A stretch of DNA of 64,000 nt from Burkholderia sp. 9120 (lineage in GTDB: Bacteria; Pseudomonadota; Gammaproteobacteria; Burkholderiales; Burkholderiaceae), in the NCBI RefSeq assembly GCF_000745015.1, contig NZ_JQNA01000002.1, forward strand, positions 2,604,001 to 2,668,000. Reading direction: 5' to 3'. Position numbers and translations under genes: made by a program. Below, piece by piece: positions 1-8,318 of the stretch. Positions within the stretch are counted from its first letter, which is position 1. Every line of letters starts with the position of its first letter. The notes beneath the pieces are model-generated. The model was not told the origin of the DNA and ran no database searches. It was given only the letters and a program-made list of their open reading frames with translations.

Positions 1-15
1 AATCAGAATCTGATT
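1..15. repeat. Short inverted repeat at the window edge
   Basis: AATCAG and CTGATT flank a 3-base spacer, giving a perfect short inverted repeat. It could be an operator or the edge of a terminator belonging to a gene left of the window. There is not enough context to decide. Confidence 0.3.
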
Positions 16-246
16 CAAAGTCGCCGGCGTTCTTTCACCGTGCCGTGCCGGTTGCTACGGCCGCACTCAGGAATGCGCCGGGCTCCCAGCGGCTGCGGTG
101 CATTCAGATCATCCGATCGTTGAAAAACTCGCAACGCGGGTCACGCGAAGCGGTCGCGACTGTGAGCGCTTCATGCGCTCGCCCGCTCGCCGGTGTTCGC
201 GCCGGTTCGTGTCGCCTGCCGTTGCTGCCAAGGAGAACCCATCACG

Positions 247-1452
247 ATGAAGTCGGCGTTTTCATTCTTTCCGGCCTGGCCTCTCGCACCCGACGCCATT
301 TTTTGGGCGGGTCTCGCCTTGCTTGCCGCCGGCCTGTGCGGTGAACTGTGTTATCGCGCGTGGCGTCTGCCGCGCATTTCCGGCTATGCGGTGATTGGTC
401 TCGTCGCCGGCGCGGCCGGTTCGGGCGTGATCGATGCCGATTCCGCCAGCGCCGCGCGACCTTTGCTCGACGTCGCGCTCGGTTTGCTGTTGTTCGAACT
501 CGGTAGCCGGCTCGATTTGCGCTGGATTCGCCGCAACCCTTGGCTGATCCTGTCGAGCGTGGCGGAAGCGACGCTGACGTTCGCGTTGGTGTTGCCGGTT
601 TTGCTGTTGCTGAACGTACCGGTGATCGTGGCGACGGTGCTCGCCGCGATTGCGATGGCCACCTCGCCCGCGATGGTGATCCAGCTCAAAACGGAATTGC
701 GCGCGGAAGGCCAGGTCACGCAACGCATGCTGACCTTGACCGCGTTGAACAGCATGTACGCCGTGGTGATCGAAAAGCTGGTGTCGAGCTGGTTGCATCA
801 GGAGGCTTACGGCAATGTTTTCGCCACCATCCTGCAACCGCTGTATCTGCTGGTCGGCTCGCTCGTGCTCGCCTATCTGCTCGCGCGGACCTGCACGTTC
901 TTTTATCGCCGTCTGAACATGCAGGACGAGCATTCGTTTGTCGCGCTGTTCGGCCTCGTGTTGCTGGCGATCGCGGTCGCGCATCTGTTCAAGCTCTCGA
1001 CGATTCTGGCGCTGCTCGCGGCCGGCATCATCGTGAAAAATCATGAGGCGCGTCCGCAATTGTGGCCGGAGCATTTCGGTACCGCCGGCTGGTTGCTGAC
1101 CGTGATTCTGTTCGTGCTGACGCTGACTTCGTTCGAATGGAAAGATATCGCGCTCGGCGGCGTGGCGGCATTGGGCCTGATCGTTGCGCGTCTCGTAGCA
1201 AAACTGGTCGGTGTGCTGGCTTTCGCGAAACCGAGCGGCTTGAACTGGAAGCAGGGCATAGCGCTCGGTTTATCGTTATCGCCCATGTCGGCGCTCGCGT
1301 ACCTGCTGGTTGACGATACGTACAACCTGTATCCGAACTTCGATCCGCAACTGCGCGCGATCGTCATGTGTTCGATTTTCGTGCTGCAGATTCTCGGGCC
1401 GTGGCTCGTTTATCGCAGTCTCGCGATGGTGGCCGAGCGGCGCGAAGCGTAA
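247..1452 (+). CDS. Cation:proton antiporter, Kef/CPA2-type membrane domain
   Basis: This 401-residue, very hydrophobic protein has about 11-12 predicted membrane segments and looks like the Na+/H+ exchanger fold of the CPA2 (KefB/KefC) family. A family-like segment near residue 46 (RISGYAVIGLVAGAAGSG) is followed by a LLLFELGSRLDL stretch. It would exchange K+ or Na+ for H+ across the inner membrane. It stops right after the transporter domain, so it lacks the C-terminal RCK/TrkA-N domain of KefB/KefC. I chose the ATG at 247 because AAGGAGAA lies just upstream at 230-237; an in-frame start at 193 has no such site. Substrate and gating cannot be read from sequence. Confidence 0.85.
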   Translation: MKSAFSFFPAWPLAPDAIFWAGLALLAAGLCGELCYRAWRLPRISGYAVIGLVAGAAGSGVIDADSASAARPLLDVALGLLLFELGSRLDLRWIRRNPWLILSSVAEATLTFALVLPVLLLLNVPVIVATVLAAIAMATSPAMVIQLKTELRAEGQVTQRMLTLTALNSMYAVVIEKLVSSWLHQEAYGNVFATILQPLYLLVGSLVLAYLLARTCTFFYRRLNMQDEHSFVALFGLVLLAIAVAHLFKLSTILALLAAGIIVKNHEARPQLWPEHFGTAGWLLTVILFVLTLTSFEWKDIALGGVAALGLIVARLVAKLVGVLAFAKPSGLNWKQGIALGLSLSPMSALAYLLVDDTYNLYPNFDPQLRAIVMCSIFVLQILGPWLVYRSLAMVAERREA

Positions 1453-1564
1453 GCGCTCGGCGCTGCTCGATGTTTCATCCGCCTGATTCGACTTACTCGA
1501 GTTATTCGATTCAAAAACGGCCGGGCAGGCGACAACTTCCCGGCCGACTGACACAGGGGACGCT

Positions 1565-2680
1565 ATGTCACTCGAACCCTTCATCGATTCGAAACCGTTT
1601 ACCTTCGGTGTCGAACTCGAGATGCAGATCGTCAACACGCACGACTATGATCTGACCAAAGCCGGCTCGGATCTGCTGCGCCTCATCAAGGATGAAAAAA
1701 TTCCCGGCAACATCACGCCGGAAATTACCGAAAGCATGATCGAGCTGTCGACCGGCATCTGCACGACGCACGAGCAGGCCGTCACCGATTTGCGCAAGAT
1801 TCGCGACACGCTGGTTTCCGCGGCGGATCATCTGAACGTCGGTTTGTGCGGCGGCGGCACGCACGCGTTCCAGCAATGGAGCGAACGGCAGATCGTCGAT
1901 ACGCCGCGCTTTCAGTACCTGTCCGAGTTGTACGGCTATCTGGCCAAGCAATTCACGGTGTTCGGCCAGCACGTGCATATCGGCTGTCCTGATCCGAACA
2001 GCGCGCTGTATCTGTTGCATTCCATGTCGCGCTTCATTCCGCATTTCATCGCGTTGTCGGCTTCGTCGCCGTTCGTGCAAGGCGTCGACACCGGCTTTCA
2101 TTCGGCACGCCTGAATTCCGTGTTCGCGTTCCCACTGTCGGGCCGCGCGCCGTTCGTGCTGACGTGGGACAGCTTCGAGGAATATTTTTCGAAGATGGTC
2201 CACACGGGCGTGGTCAATAGCATGAAAGATTTCTACTGGGACATCCGGCCGAAGCCAGGTTTCGGCACGATCGAAGTACGCGTGATGGACACACCGCTAT
2301 CGGTGGATCGCGCGGCGGCGATTGCCTGCTACATCCAGACGCTGGCGCGGCATTTGCTGCTCGACAAACCGATCACACCGCAGGAAGACGATTACCTCGT
2401 CTACACCTTCAATCGCTTCGAAGCGTGCCGCTTCGGTCTGGCCGGCACCTGCATCAATCCGCAAACCGGCGAACGCAAGACGATTTCCGAAGACATTCTC
2501 GAAACGCTCGATCTGATTGCACCGCACGCCGAAGCATTGGGTTCGGGTAATGCGCTTGCCGAGATCGGCGCGATCGCGCGCGGCCAGGTGAACGATGCGA
2601 CCTGGGTGCGTGGCGTGTTCGAGAAAGAAAAATCCTTGCACGAAGCTGTCCGTCAGCAATGTCTGCAATGGCGAGCCTAG
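1565..2680 (+). CDS. ybdK: YbdK-family carboxylate-amine ligase (GCS2 type)
   Basis: The 371-residue product begins with an [13 protein letters not shown] segment and contains [23 protein letters not shown] and [17 protein letters not shown], all typical of the glutamate-cysteine ligase 2 / YbdK family. Members are ATP-dependent enzymes that join a carboxylate to an amine. E. coli YbdK has weak glutamate-cysteine ligase activity, so a role as the main glutathione enzyme is not implied. Length matches the family. The gene starts about 110 bases after the antiporter with AGGGGA upstream, and is followed at once by an intrinsic terminator. Confidence 0.88.
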   Translation: MSLEPFIDSKPFTFGVELEMQIVNTHDYDLTKAGSDLLRLIKDEKIPGNITPEITESMIELSTGICTTHEQAVTDLRKIRDTLVSAADHLNVGLCGGGTHAFQQWSERQIVDTPRFQYLSELYGYLAKQFTVFGQHVHIGCPDPNSALYLLHSMSRFIPHFIALSASSPFVQGVDTGFHSARLNSVFAFPLSGRAPFVLTWDSFEEYFSKMVHTGVVNSMKDFYWDIRPKPGFGTIEVRVMDTPLSVDRAAAIACYIQTLARHLLLDKPITPQEDDYLVYTFNRFEACRFGLAGTCINPQTGERKTISEDILETLDLIAPHAEALGSGNALAEIGAIARGQVNDATWVRGVFEKEKSLHEAVRQQCLQWRA

Positions 2681-2716
2681 TCAGGATTAAAACGGATTAC
2701 GTCAAACCGTAAGGAA

Positions 2717-2741
2717 ACCCGCTTCGTGCGGGTTTTTTTAT
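2717..2741 (+). terminator. Rho-independent terminator after ybdK
   Basis: AACCCGC and GCGGGTT form a stem with a small TTCGT-type loop, followed by a run of T. It lies some 35-60 bases past the stop codon and directly borders the AT-rich segment of the putative origin. Confidence 0.85.
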
Positions 2742-2831
2742 GTAATTTATTTTTCCAGCCGGACGTGTCTTAGGTTTTTATAAAGTTAACGTATACCAAA
2801 GTAGTAGTAGTTAACAAGCATCGCCCAGGCC

Positions 2832-2840
2832 TGTGGACAA
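2832..2840 (-). promoter_or_regulatory. DnaA box, 8/9, next to the TAG trios
   Basis: The minus strand reads TTGTCCACA, one mismatch from TTATCCACA. It is the box closest to the TAG repeats (21 bases away). Confidence 0.6.
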
Positions 2841-3000
2841 CTGAATAATTCCCTGCAAAGTCAACGTGCTGCGTAAACCATAACCGGTCGGGACGTGAGC
2901 ACATCGACGCCGGTATACGAGGACAACTTCAGCAGGTAAAAACACCGCCTGGATGGTTATCAAGAATCGGTGCACAAGCCGTCCCCAGGTTTTCCCGTGG

Positions 3001-3009
3001 TTATCCACA
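3001..3009 (+). promoter_or_regulatory. Consensus DnaA box
   Basis: TTATCCACA is a perfect match to the high-affinity DnaA box. It is part of the box cluster described under the candidate origin. Confidence 0.75.
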
Positions 3010-3217
3010 GCTTGCCCTGGATAAGTTAGCTGTACGATTCGCCGCTCTCGCATAGAATGTCGTTTTCGCAGCCTTGGCTGGTCAGGCGGCAAATTTTTGA
3101 GATAGTAGAAACCGTCTTGTCCGTAGTTGGGCAAGGCTACCCCCACAGGCTGCGGGCGCGGTCGGCGAGCAAGTCGCCGGTCTTGAACCAAGGCTGTAAA
3201 TAAACGAATCGAAGATT

Positions 3218-3856
3218 ATGAGCGAAGGCGTATACGGAGAACAGGCAGCCGGGCGGGTGACCCACAGCCTCTTGCGATTGAGCACGGCGATGCGAAGCCA
3301 GGCTTGGGAATGGGCCGAAGGCGCGGGTCTCACCCCGACGCAAGGCGAAATTCTCGTCCTGCTGATGCAGCGCAAAGGCCCGATGCGCCTCGGCGAAATC
3401 GCCCGTGAAACGGCTCTGACCGCAGCGACCACGAGCGATGCGGTCAGCACGCTCGAAACCAAGGGTCTGGTCGAAAAGCGCCGCGCACTCGACGACGGCC
3501 GCGCGCTCGCGGTTCGTCTGACGGCACGTGGCCGTACCGCTGCGAAGCGCGCCGCGCAATGGCCGGACTTCCTCGCGAAGGCGGTCGGCACGCTGCGTGA
3601 CGATGAGCAGTCGGTGTTCTATCGCACGTTGCTCAAGACCGTCCATCAGCTGGAAGCGCAAGGCACGATTCCGCCGCACCGCATGTGCCTGAGCTGCGCG
3701 CATTTCGAGCCGAGCAAGAATCCGAAGAAGACGCCGCATCACTGCTCGCTGCTCGACATGAACATGTCGGACACGAACGTGCGTCTGGATTGCTCGGTCT
3801 ACGAAATCGCCGACGTCGCCACCCAGAAAAAGACCTGGAAGATCTTCGCCCAGTAA
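3218..3856 (+). CDS. MarR-family regulator with C-terminal four-cysteine cluster
   Basis: The 212-residue protein has a MarR-type winged helix in residues 15-125, with a recognition-helix region (LGEIARETALTAATTSDAVSTLETKGLVEK) and a DDGRALAVRLTARG wing. The C-terminal 60 residues are unusual for MarR proteins: Cys157-x2-Cys160-x15-Cys176-x15-Cys192, with nearby His154, His162 and the His174-His175 pair. Such a layout could bind zinc or an iron-sulfur cluster and make the protein a metal or redox sensor; that is inference. It is read away from the candidate origin and is the first gene to its right. No strong ribosome-binding site precedes the ATG. Its target genes are not evident. Confidence 0.85.
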   Translation: MSEGVYGEQAAGRVTHSLLRLSTAMRSQAWEWAEGAGLTPTQGEILVLLMQRKGPMRLGEIARETALTAATTSDAVSTLETKGLVEKRRALDDGRALAVRLTARGRTAAKRAAQWPDFLAKAVGTLRDDEQSVFYRTLLKTVHQLEAQGTIPPHRMCLSCAHFEPSKNPKKTPHHCSLLDMNMSDTNVRLDCSVYEIADVATQKKTWKIFAQ

Positions 3857-3901
3857 GGCGGCTTCTTCCGGGACAATCCGCTACACTGCCAAGCCGGCTT
3901 G

Positions 3902-3919
3902 GGGTGGCATAAGCCACCC
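3902..3919. repeat. Inverted repeat after the MarR gene
   Basis: GGGTGGC, a 4-base loop and GCCACCC form a perfect 7-bp hairpin between the MarR and amidotransferase genes. There is no T tract, so it is not a classical terminator. Confidence 0.35.
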
Positions 3920-3979
3920 TGAGCCGATCGGCGCCGCGTAGCGGCAAGTCTTTAGTCAACCTGAAGGTGGGTCAGGCCG

Positions 3980-4693
3980 ATGAATCGCGAAGTTCTGGCC
4001 ATTCGCCATGTGCACTTCGAGGATCTGGGCAGTCTTGAGCTGGTGCTCGGCGAGCGCGGCCGTCCGGTCCGTTATCTCGACGTCGGCTTAGGCCGTATCG
4101 AGGCGCCGAATCCGGTGTCCGCGTCGGTCATGGTGGTGCTCGGCGGGCCGATCAGCGCCACCGACGACGCGCTTTATCCGACGCTCGTGCCGCTGCTGTC
4201 GCTGATCGAAAAACGCATTGCTGCCGGTTTGCCGACGCTCGGCATCTGCCTCGGCGCTCAACTGATCGCCCGTGCGCTCGGTGCGCGGGTTTATCCCGCC
4301 GGGCATACCGAACTCGGCTGGACACCGCTCACGCTGACCGATGCCGGTCGCGCTTCGCCGGTGCGCCACCTGGACGCCGCGCAAACCTCCATGCTGCATT
4401 GGCATGGCGATACCTTCGATCTCCCTGACAACGCCACGCGTCTTGCTTCCACGCCGGCCTGCGAAAACCAGGCGTTCAGTTGGGGCAATCATGTGCTCGG
4501 TTTGCAATGCCATCCGGAGATTCGCACCGATCGCTTCGAACCCTGGCTGATCGGCAATGCGTGCGAGCTTGTCGGCCACGGTATCGATGCACGCCAGTTG
4601 CGCGCCGAAACCGCGCAGTTCGGCCCCGCACTGGAAGCCGCTGCCTGCCGGATGTTCGGCGAGTGGCTCGATCAAGTCGAGCCAAAGCCTTAA
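3980..4693 (+). CDS. Class I glutamine amidotransferase domain protein
   Basis: The 237-residue protein carries the class I glutamine amidotransferase nucleophile elbow GICLGAQ with Cys90, and the partner motif QCHPE with His178 and Glu180, completing the catalytic triad. It resembles the stand-alone GMP-synthase-like amidotransferases, which cleave glutamine or a related gamma-glutamyl amide. No synthetase domain is attached, so the acceptor is unknown. The start at 3980 is preceded by AAGGTGGG. It sits between the MarR gene and an oxidoreductase on the same strand. Confidence 0.85.
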   Translation: MNREVLAIRHVHFEDLGSLELVLGERGRPVRYLDVGLGRIEAPNPVSASVMVVLGGPISATDDALYPTLVPLLSLIEKRIAAGLPTLGICLGAQLIARALGARVYPAGHTELGWTPLTLTDAGRASPVRHLDAAQTSMLHWHGDTFDLPDNATRLASTPACENQAFSWGNHVLGLQCHPEIRTDRFEPWLIGNACELVGHGIDARQLRAETAQFGPALEAAACRMFGEWLDQVEPKP

Positions 4694-4779
4694 GCCCTTC
4701 GCTCAAGCGACCCCTGTCTGCAGTAAATTCCCTGCGGTGCTATGCTCGATCGCTCTCGGGTTTCTACTGGGCGACATCC

Positions 4780-5892
4780 ATGAGCGCGCTTTTTTCTCCG
4801 CTTACGCTGCGTAGCGTGACGCTTCCCAATCGTATCGTCGTGTCCCCGATGTGCCAGTATTCCGCCGATCGTGGCGAGGCCACCGCGTGGCACATGATCC
4901 ACCTCGGCAGCATGGCTTTGTCGGGCGCCGGCATGTTGTGCATCGAGGCGACCTCGGTCGAACCGGACGGCCGCATCACCCCCGGCGATCTCGGCCTGTG
5001 GGACGACGCGACAGAAGCCGCGCTCGTGCCGGTGCTGGCCGCGATCCGCAAGCATTCCCACATCAAGGTGACGATGCAGTTGTCGCACGCCGGGCGCAAG
5101 GCATCGAGCCAGGCGCCGTGGGAAGGCGGCCAACTGATTCCGGTGTCGCAAGGCGGCTGGTTGCCGCATGCGCCGTCGGCGCTGCCGCACAAGGCCGGCG
5201 AAGAGCCGCCGTTGGCGCTCGATACGCCCGCGCTGAACCGGATTCGCGAAGCGTTCGCGGCCTCCGCGCGGCGTGCGGCGCGCCTCGGTATCGACGGTCT
5301 GGAAGTGCATGCGGCGCACGGTTATCTGCTGCATCAATTCCTGTCGCCGATCGCCAACCAACGTACCGACGACTACGGCGGTTCGCTCGAAAACCGCATG
5401 CGTTTTCCGCTGGAAATCTTCGACATCGTGCGCGCCGCGTTTCCCGCCGACAAACCGGTCGGCGTGCGTGTCTCGGCAACCGATTGGGTCGAGGGCGGCT
5501 GGACGCTCGAAGACACGATCGCGTTCGCGCAGGAATTGAAGAAGCGCGGCTGCGACTGGATCGACGTGTCGTCCGGCGGTGTCTCGCCGTTGCAGAAGAT
5601 TCCGCTCGAACCGGGCTATCAGATTCCGTTCGCGAAGGCGGTTAAAGAGGCCACCGGCCTCACGACCATCGGCGTGGGCCTGATCACCGATCCGCTTCAT
5701 GCCGAGCAACTGATCGAAGCCGGCGACGCCGATCTGATCGCGCTGGCCCGCGCATTGCTGTACAACCCGCGTTGGCCGTGGCACGCCGCAGCGCAACTCG
5801 GCGCGACGGTCGAGGCGCCGCCGCAATACTGGCGTTCGCAACCGCGCGAGCAAAAAGCGCTGTTCGGCGACATTTCGTTCGGACAACGTTGA
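4780..5892 (+). CDS. Old Yellow Enzyme family NADH:flavin oxidoreductase (YqjM/NamA-like)
   Basis: The 370-residue product starts MSALFSPLTLRSVTLPNRIVVSPMCQYS, the FMN-barrel N-terminus of the thermophilic-like Old Yellow Enzymes, with Cys25 at the redox-modulating position and Tyr27 next to it. SHAGRKASS carries the substrate-binding His, and HAAHGYLLHQFLSP with DDYGGSLENR is the family signature. These enzymes reduce activated C=C bonds using NAD(P)H and FMN. The reading frame is open back to 4480, but that extension overlaps the preceding gene and lacks family similarity, so I use the ATG at 4780. Confidence 0.9.
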   Translation: MSALFSPLTLRSVTLPNRIVVSPMCQYSADRGEATAWHMIHLGSMALSGAGMLCIEATSVEPDGRITPGDLGLWDDATEAALVPVLAAIRKHSHIKVTMQLSHAGRKASSQAPWEGGQLIPVSQGGWLPHAPSALPHKAGEEPPLALDTPALNRIREAFAASARRAARLGIDGLEVHAAHGYLLHQFLSPIANQRTDDYGGSLENRMRFPLEIFDIVRAAFPADKPVGVRVSATDWVEGGWTLEDTIAFAQELKKRGCDWIDVSSGGVSPLQKIPLEPGYQIPFAKAVKEATGLTTIGVGLITDPLHAEQLIEAGDADLIALARALLYNPRWPWHAAAQLGATVEAPPQYWRSQPREQKALFGDISFGQR

Positions 5893-6111
5893 AGCGGGTG
5901 AGGTGCGTGACACGATCACGTCTTTTTGACGGTTGAAGGATGCCGTCTGGAGCGTGTAGGATGCCGGATGTGGCGTAGGTGCGCCGCAAGTCGACGCGGC
6001 GCTCGCAAGGCGCCGCGTTTGCTATCCGCGTCGGAAAAAAGCAGCGCGTCAGACGCGGGCATGTCCGGCGGCTGCCGGACCTCATCCCCGTTATTCACAA
6101 GGATTCATTCA

Positions 6112-6615
6112 ATGAGTTCACGCAGGATCGCCGTGCGCCGTTCGGGTGTGCACGGCAAAGGCGTGTTTGCCATCGAACCGATCAAAGCCGGCGAGCGGCT
6201 AATCGAATACAAGGGCGAGCGGATCTCCTGGAAGGAAGCGTTGCGTCGGCATCCGCATAATCCGGCCGAACCGAACCACACGTTCTATTTCGCGCTCGAC
6301 AGCGGCAAGGTGATCGACGGCAAGGTCGACGGCAACAGCGCGCGCTGGATCAACCACTCGTGCGCGCCGAATTGCGAAGCCGAGGAAATCGACGGTCACG
6401 TGTACGTGCACGCGCTGCGCGACATTGCGGAAGGCGAGGAAGTCTTTTACGACTACGGCCTCGTGATCGACGCGCGTCAGACGAACAAGTTGAAGAAGGA
6501 ATACGAATGCCGTTGCGGCGCGCGCAAGTGCCGCGGCACGATGCTGGCGCCGCCGGAGAAAGAGAAGGGCGAGAAGTCGGCCAGGAAGGCCAGCAAGAAA
6601 GCGAAGAAGAAATGA
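6112..6615 (+). CDS. SET-domain protein-lysine methyltransferase-like protein
   Basis: The 167-residue protein is almost entirely one SET domain: RRSGVHGKGVFA at the N-terminus (S-adenosylmethionine site), WINHSCAPNCEA and EGEEVFYDYG (cofactor and catalytic Tyr region), then a post-SET cysteine motif CRCGARKCRG that would bind zinc with the SET cysteine. A lysine-rich tail (KEKGEKSARKASKKAKKK) follows, possibly for nucleic-acid contact or self-modification. SET proteins methylate lysines; the target here is unknown. AAGGA lies upstream of the ATG at 6112. An in-frame ATG at 6061 is possible but lacks family similarity. Confidence 0.85.
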   Translation: MSSRRIAVRRSGVHGKGVFAIEPIKAGERLIEYKGERISWKEALRRHPHNPAEPNHTFYFALDSGKVIDGKVDGNSARWINHSCAPNCEAEEIDGHVYVHALRDIAEGEEVFYDYGLVIDARQTNKLKKEYECRCGARKCRGTMLAPPEKEKGEKSARKASKKAKKK

Positions 6616-6618
6616 AAA

Positions 6619-6666
6619 CGCGGGCTGCCGCGAGCTCACTTCAGTGAGCGATCGCGGCAGCCCGCG
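6619..6666. terminator. Large hairpin between convergent genes
   Basis: Outer 15-base arms (6619-6633 and 6652-6666) pair perfectly and enclose a second hairpin GCTCACT/AGTGAGC. It lies between the SET gene and the convergent histidine kinase gene, so it probably ends transcription from both sides, although there is no long T run. Confidence 0.6.
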
Positions 6667-6681
6667 TGGGGTATCCCTACG

Positions 6682-8184
6682 TTAGATGTCGATCGGCGCC
6701 GAGTGCGCCGATTTTTTTACCGGACGCCGTTCGTCGGCAACCGGCTCGTTCTGCACGGTGATCGGCACGAGCGGAATACGCACGATGAAACGTGCGCCGC
6801 CATCGGGCGCATCTTCGTAATGCACGCTGCCGTGATGCAGCACCATGATGTCGTGAACGATCGCGAGGCCGAGACCGGCGCCGCTGTCGACTCCGGCTTC
6901 CGTCTGACCGTCGCCGCGGAAAAAGCGTTTGAACAGATCCGCTTGCTGCGTGAAGGGCACGCCCGGTCCGTTGTCTTCGACGATGATCTCCGCCATGCGC
7001 AATTCGTCGATCACCGTTTGCGACACCGTCACGGTGATACGTCCGCCATCGAAGCGCGACGGCGGCACGTACTTCAGCGCGTTATCCAGCAGATTGGCGA
7101 TCACTTCGTGCAGCAACACCGGATTGCCGCGCGCGATCAACGGCTGCGCGTTGGCGGGGTCATCGAGGCGCTGGAAGCCGAGGTCGACCTGGAAGGTCAG
7201 CGCGCGCGGCACCCATTCCGCGCCGGTGTCGAACGCGAGCGCGGCCATGTCGACATTGACGAAGCGTGCCGCCTGTTCACCCGGCTCGGCGCGCGCAAGC
7301 GACAGCAACTGATTCGACAAGCGCACCGCACGGTCGGCCGCCGCGCGTAGTTCGCGAACCGCCTTGAGCGTCTGCTGCGGGTCGCGCGCAACGGCCGCCT
7401 GTTCCGCGTGCAACTTGACGGCGGTGAGCGGCGTACGCAACTGATGTGCGGCGTCGGCGATGAATTTGCGCTGACCGTCGAGCGCGGTTTTCAGACGATC
7501 GAGCAGCGCGTTCAGCGCGCCGGTCAGTGGCCGGATTTCGACCGGCACATAGGTTTCGTCGACCGGTTCGAGCGAGGTGTGCGTCTGACGATTCAACGAG
7601 TCGGCAAGATCGGTCAGCGGATTGAGCTGCTGATTCACCACGCGCCACACGATCACCCAACCCGCCAGCAGCAGCAACAGCAGCGGCATCATGATCGCGA
7701 CCAGAAACTCGGCGGCGATCCTGAAGCGGTGATGCACCGGCTGCCCGACTTCGACGACGATCGGATTGCCGCTCGGTTGATCGACGCGCACCTGAGCGAC
7801 GCGCACGGTCGTGCCCTCATGCTGCGTCTCGAACACATAGGCGTAGTGCATCCGTCGTACGCTGGTGCCTTGCAGCGGCAGATTGTGGTCGCCGGCGATT
7901 TCGGTATCGCCGTTGCTGATCCGGTAGACCAGATTTTCGGCCGGGTCGGAGAACATGGCTTGCGCGAGCGGTGGCACCGTGATGCGGGCATCCGGTCCGG
8001 CAATCTGGATCTGCTTGGAAATTGCGGTGGCGAGGTCGGCGAGCGAACGGTCGACCACGTGTTGCGTGTATTGCCACGCGAGCCAGTAAGCGATCAGGCC
8101 GCTCATCAGCGCGAGCAATGAAAGGGGAGCAGCGAGGCGCCGCAGCAGCGTGCGGCGCAGACTATTGGCGGCCGGCTGGGGCAT
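6682..8184 (-). CDS. Sensor histidine kinase (TctE/QseC type)
   Basis: The 500-residue kinase has a membrane segment at about residues 20-37, a periplasmic sensor of about 120 residues, a second membrane segment at about 158-183, a HAMP linker, the dimerisation and phospho-acceptor motif ADAAHQLRTPLTAVK with His247, and an HATPase domain with NLLDNALKY (N box), VEDNGPGV (G1) and GAGLGLAIV (G2). The sensor region resembles the two-component sensor N-terminal domain of TctE-like kinases. It is downstream of the response regulator on the same strand with a gap of 134 bases, so the two form one transcription unit. A GTG at 8256 would add 24 residues. The signal is unknown. Confidence 0.9.
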   Translation of the reverse strand: MPQPAANSLRRTLLRRLAAPLSLLALMSGLIAYWLAWQYTQHVVDRSLADLATAISKQIQIAGPDARITVPPLAQAMFSDPAENLVYRISNGDTEIAGDHNLPLQGTSVRRMHYAYVFETQHEGTTVRVAQVRVDQPSGNPIVVEVGQPVHHRFRIAAEFLVAIMMPLLLLLLAGWVIVWRVVNQQLNPLTDLADSLNRQTHTSLEPVDETYVPVEIRPLTGALNALLDRLKTALDGQRKFIADAAHQLRTPLTAVKLHAEQAAVARDPQQTLKAVRELRAAADRAVRLSNQLLSLARAEPGEQAARFVNVDMAALAFDTGAEWVPRALTFQVDLGFQRLDDPANAQPLIARGNPVLLHEVIANLLDNALKYVPPSRFDGGRITVTVSQTVIDELRMAEIIVEDNGPGVPFTQQADLFKRFFRGDGQTEAGVDSGAGLGLAIVHDIMVLHHGSVHYEDAPDGGARFIVRIPLVPITVQNEPVADERRPVKKSAHSAPIDI

Positions 8185-8318
8185 GATCGAACGCGCGGGA
8201 AAGTAGCTACGGCACAGACGCCGTGAAATTCCGCCGGGTGCCGGCGTGGTGCGCACCGAGTGCGCGGCGCCGGCCCGGCGCCGTCAGGCCACCATGACGA
8301 TGGCGGCCTTCATGACGA

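Larger units (their letters stand above)
2736..3024. other. Candidate replication origin: AT-rich stretch, TAG trios, DnaA boxes
   Basis: The 537-base gap between ybdK and the MarR gene has no credible ORF. From left to right it shows an AT-rich stretch (about 2736-2816), three tandem TAG trinucleotides at 2802-2810 followed by TTA, a GC-rich spacer, a DnaA box on the minus strand (TGTGGACAA, 2832-2840), weaker box-like sequences at 2957-2965 and 2969-2977, a perfect consensus box TTATCCACA at 3001-3009, and a 7/9 box on the minus strand at 3016-3024. The order AT-rich, trio, GC-rich, box resembles the basal unwinding element described for bacterial origins. It lies about 26 kb from a parS site. 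The remainder, 3025-3217, holds only a possible -10 (TAGAAT, 3053-3058) for the MarR gene. Function is inferred; a cluster of boxes could also be a DnaA-titrating site. Confidence 0.6.

Noticed and set aside
4480..4779. Upstream extension of the Old Yellow Enzyme gene by 100 residues
   Set aside because: It overlaps the amidotransferase gene and shows no similarity to the family.
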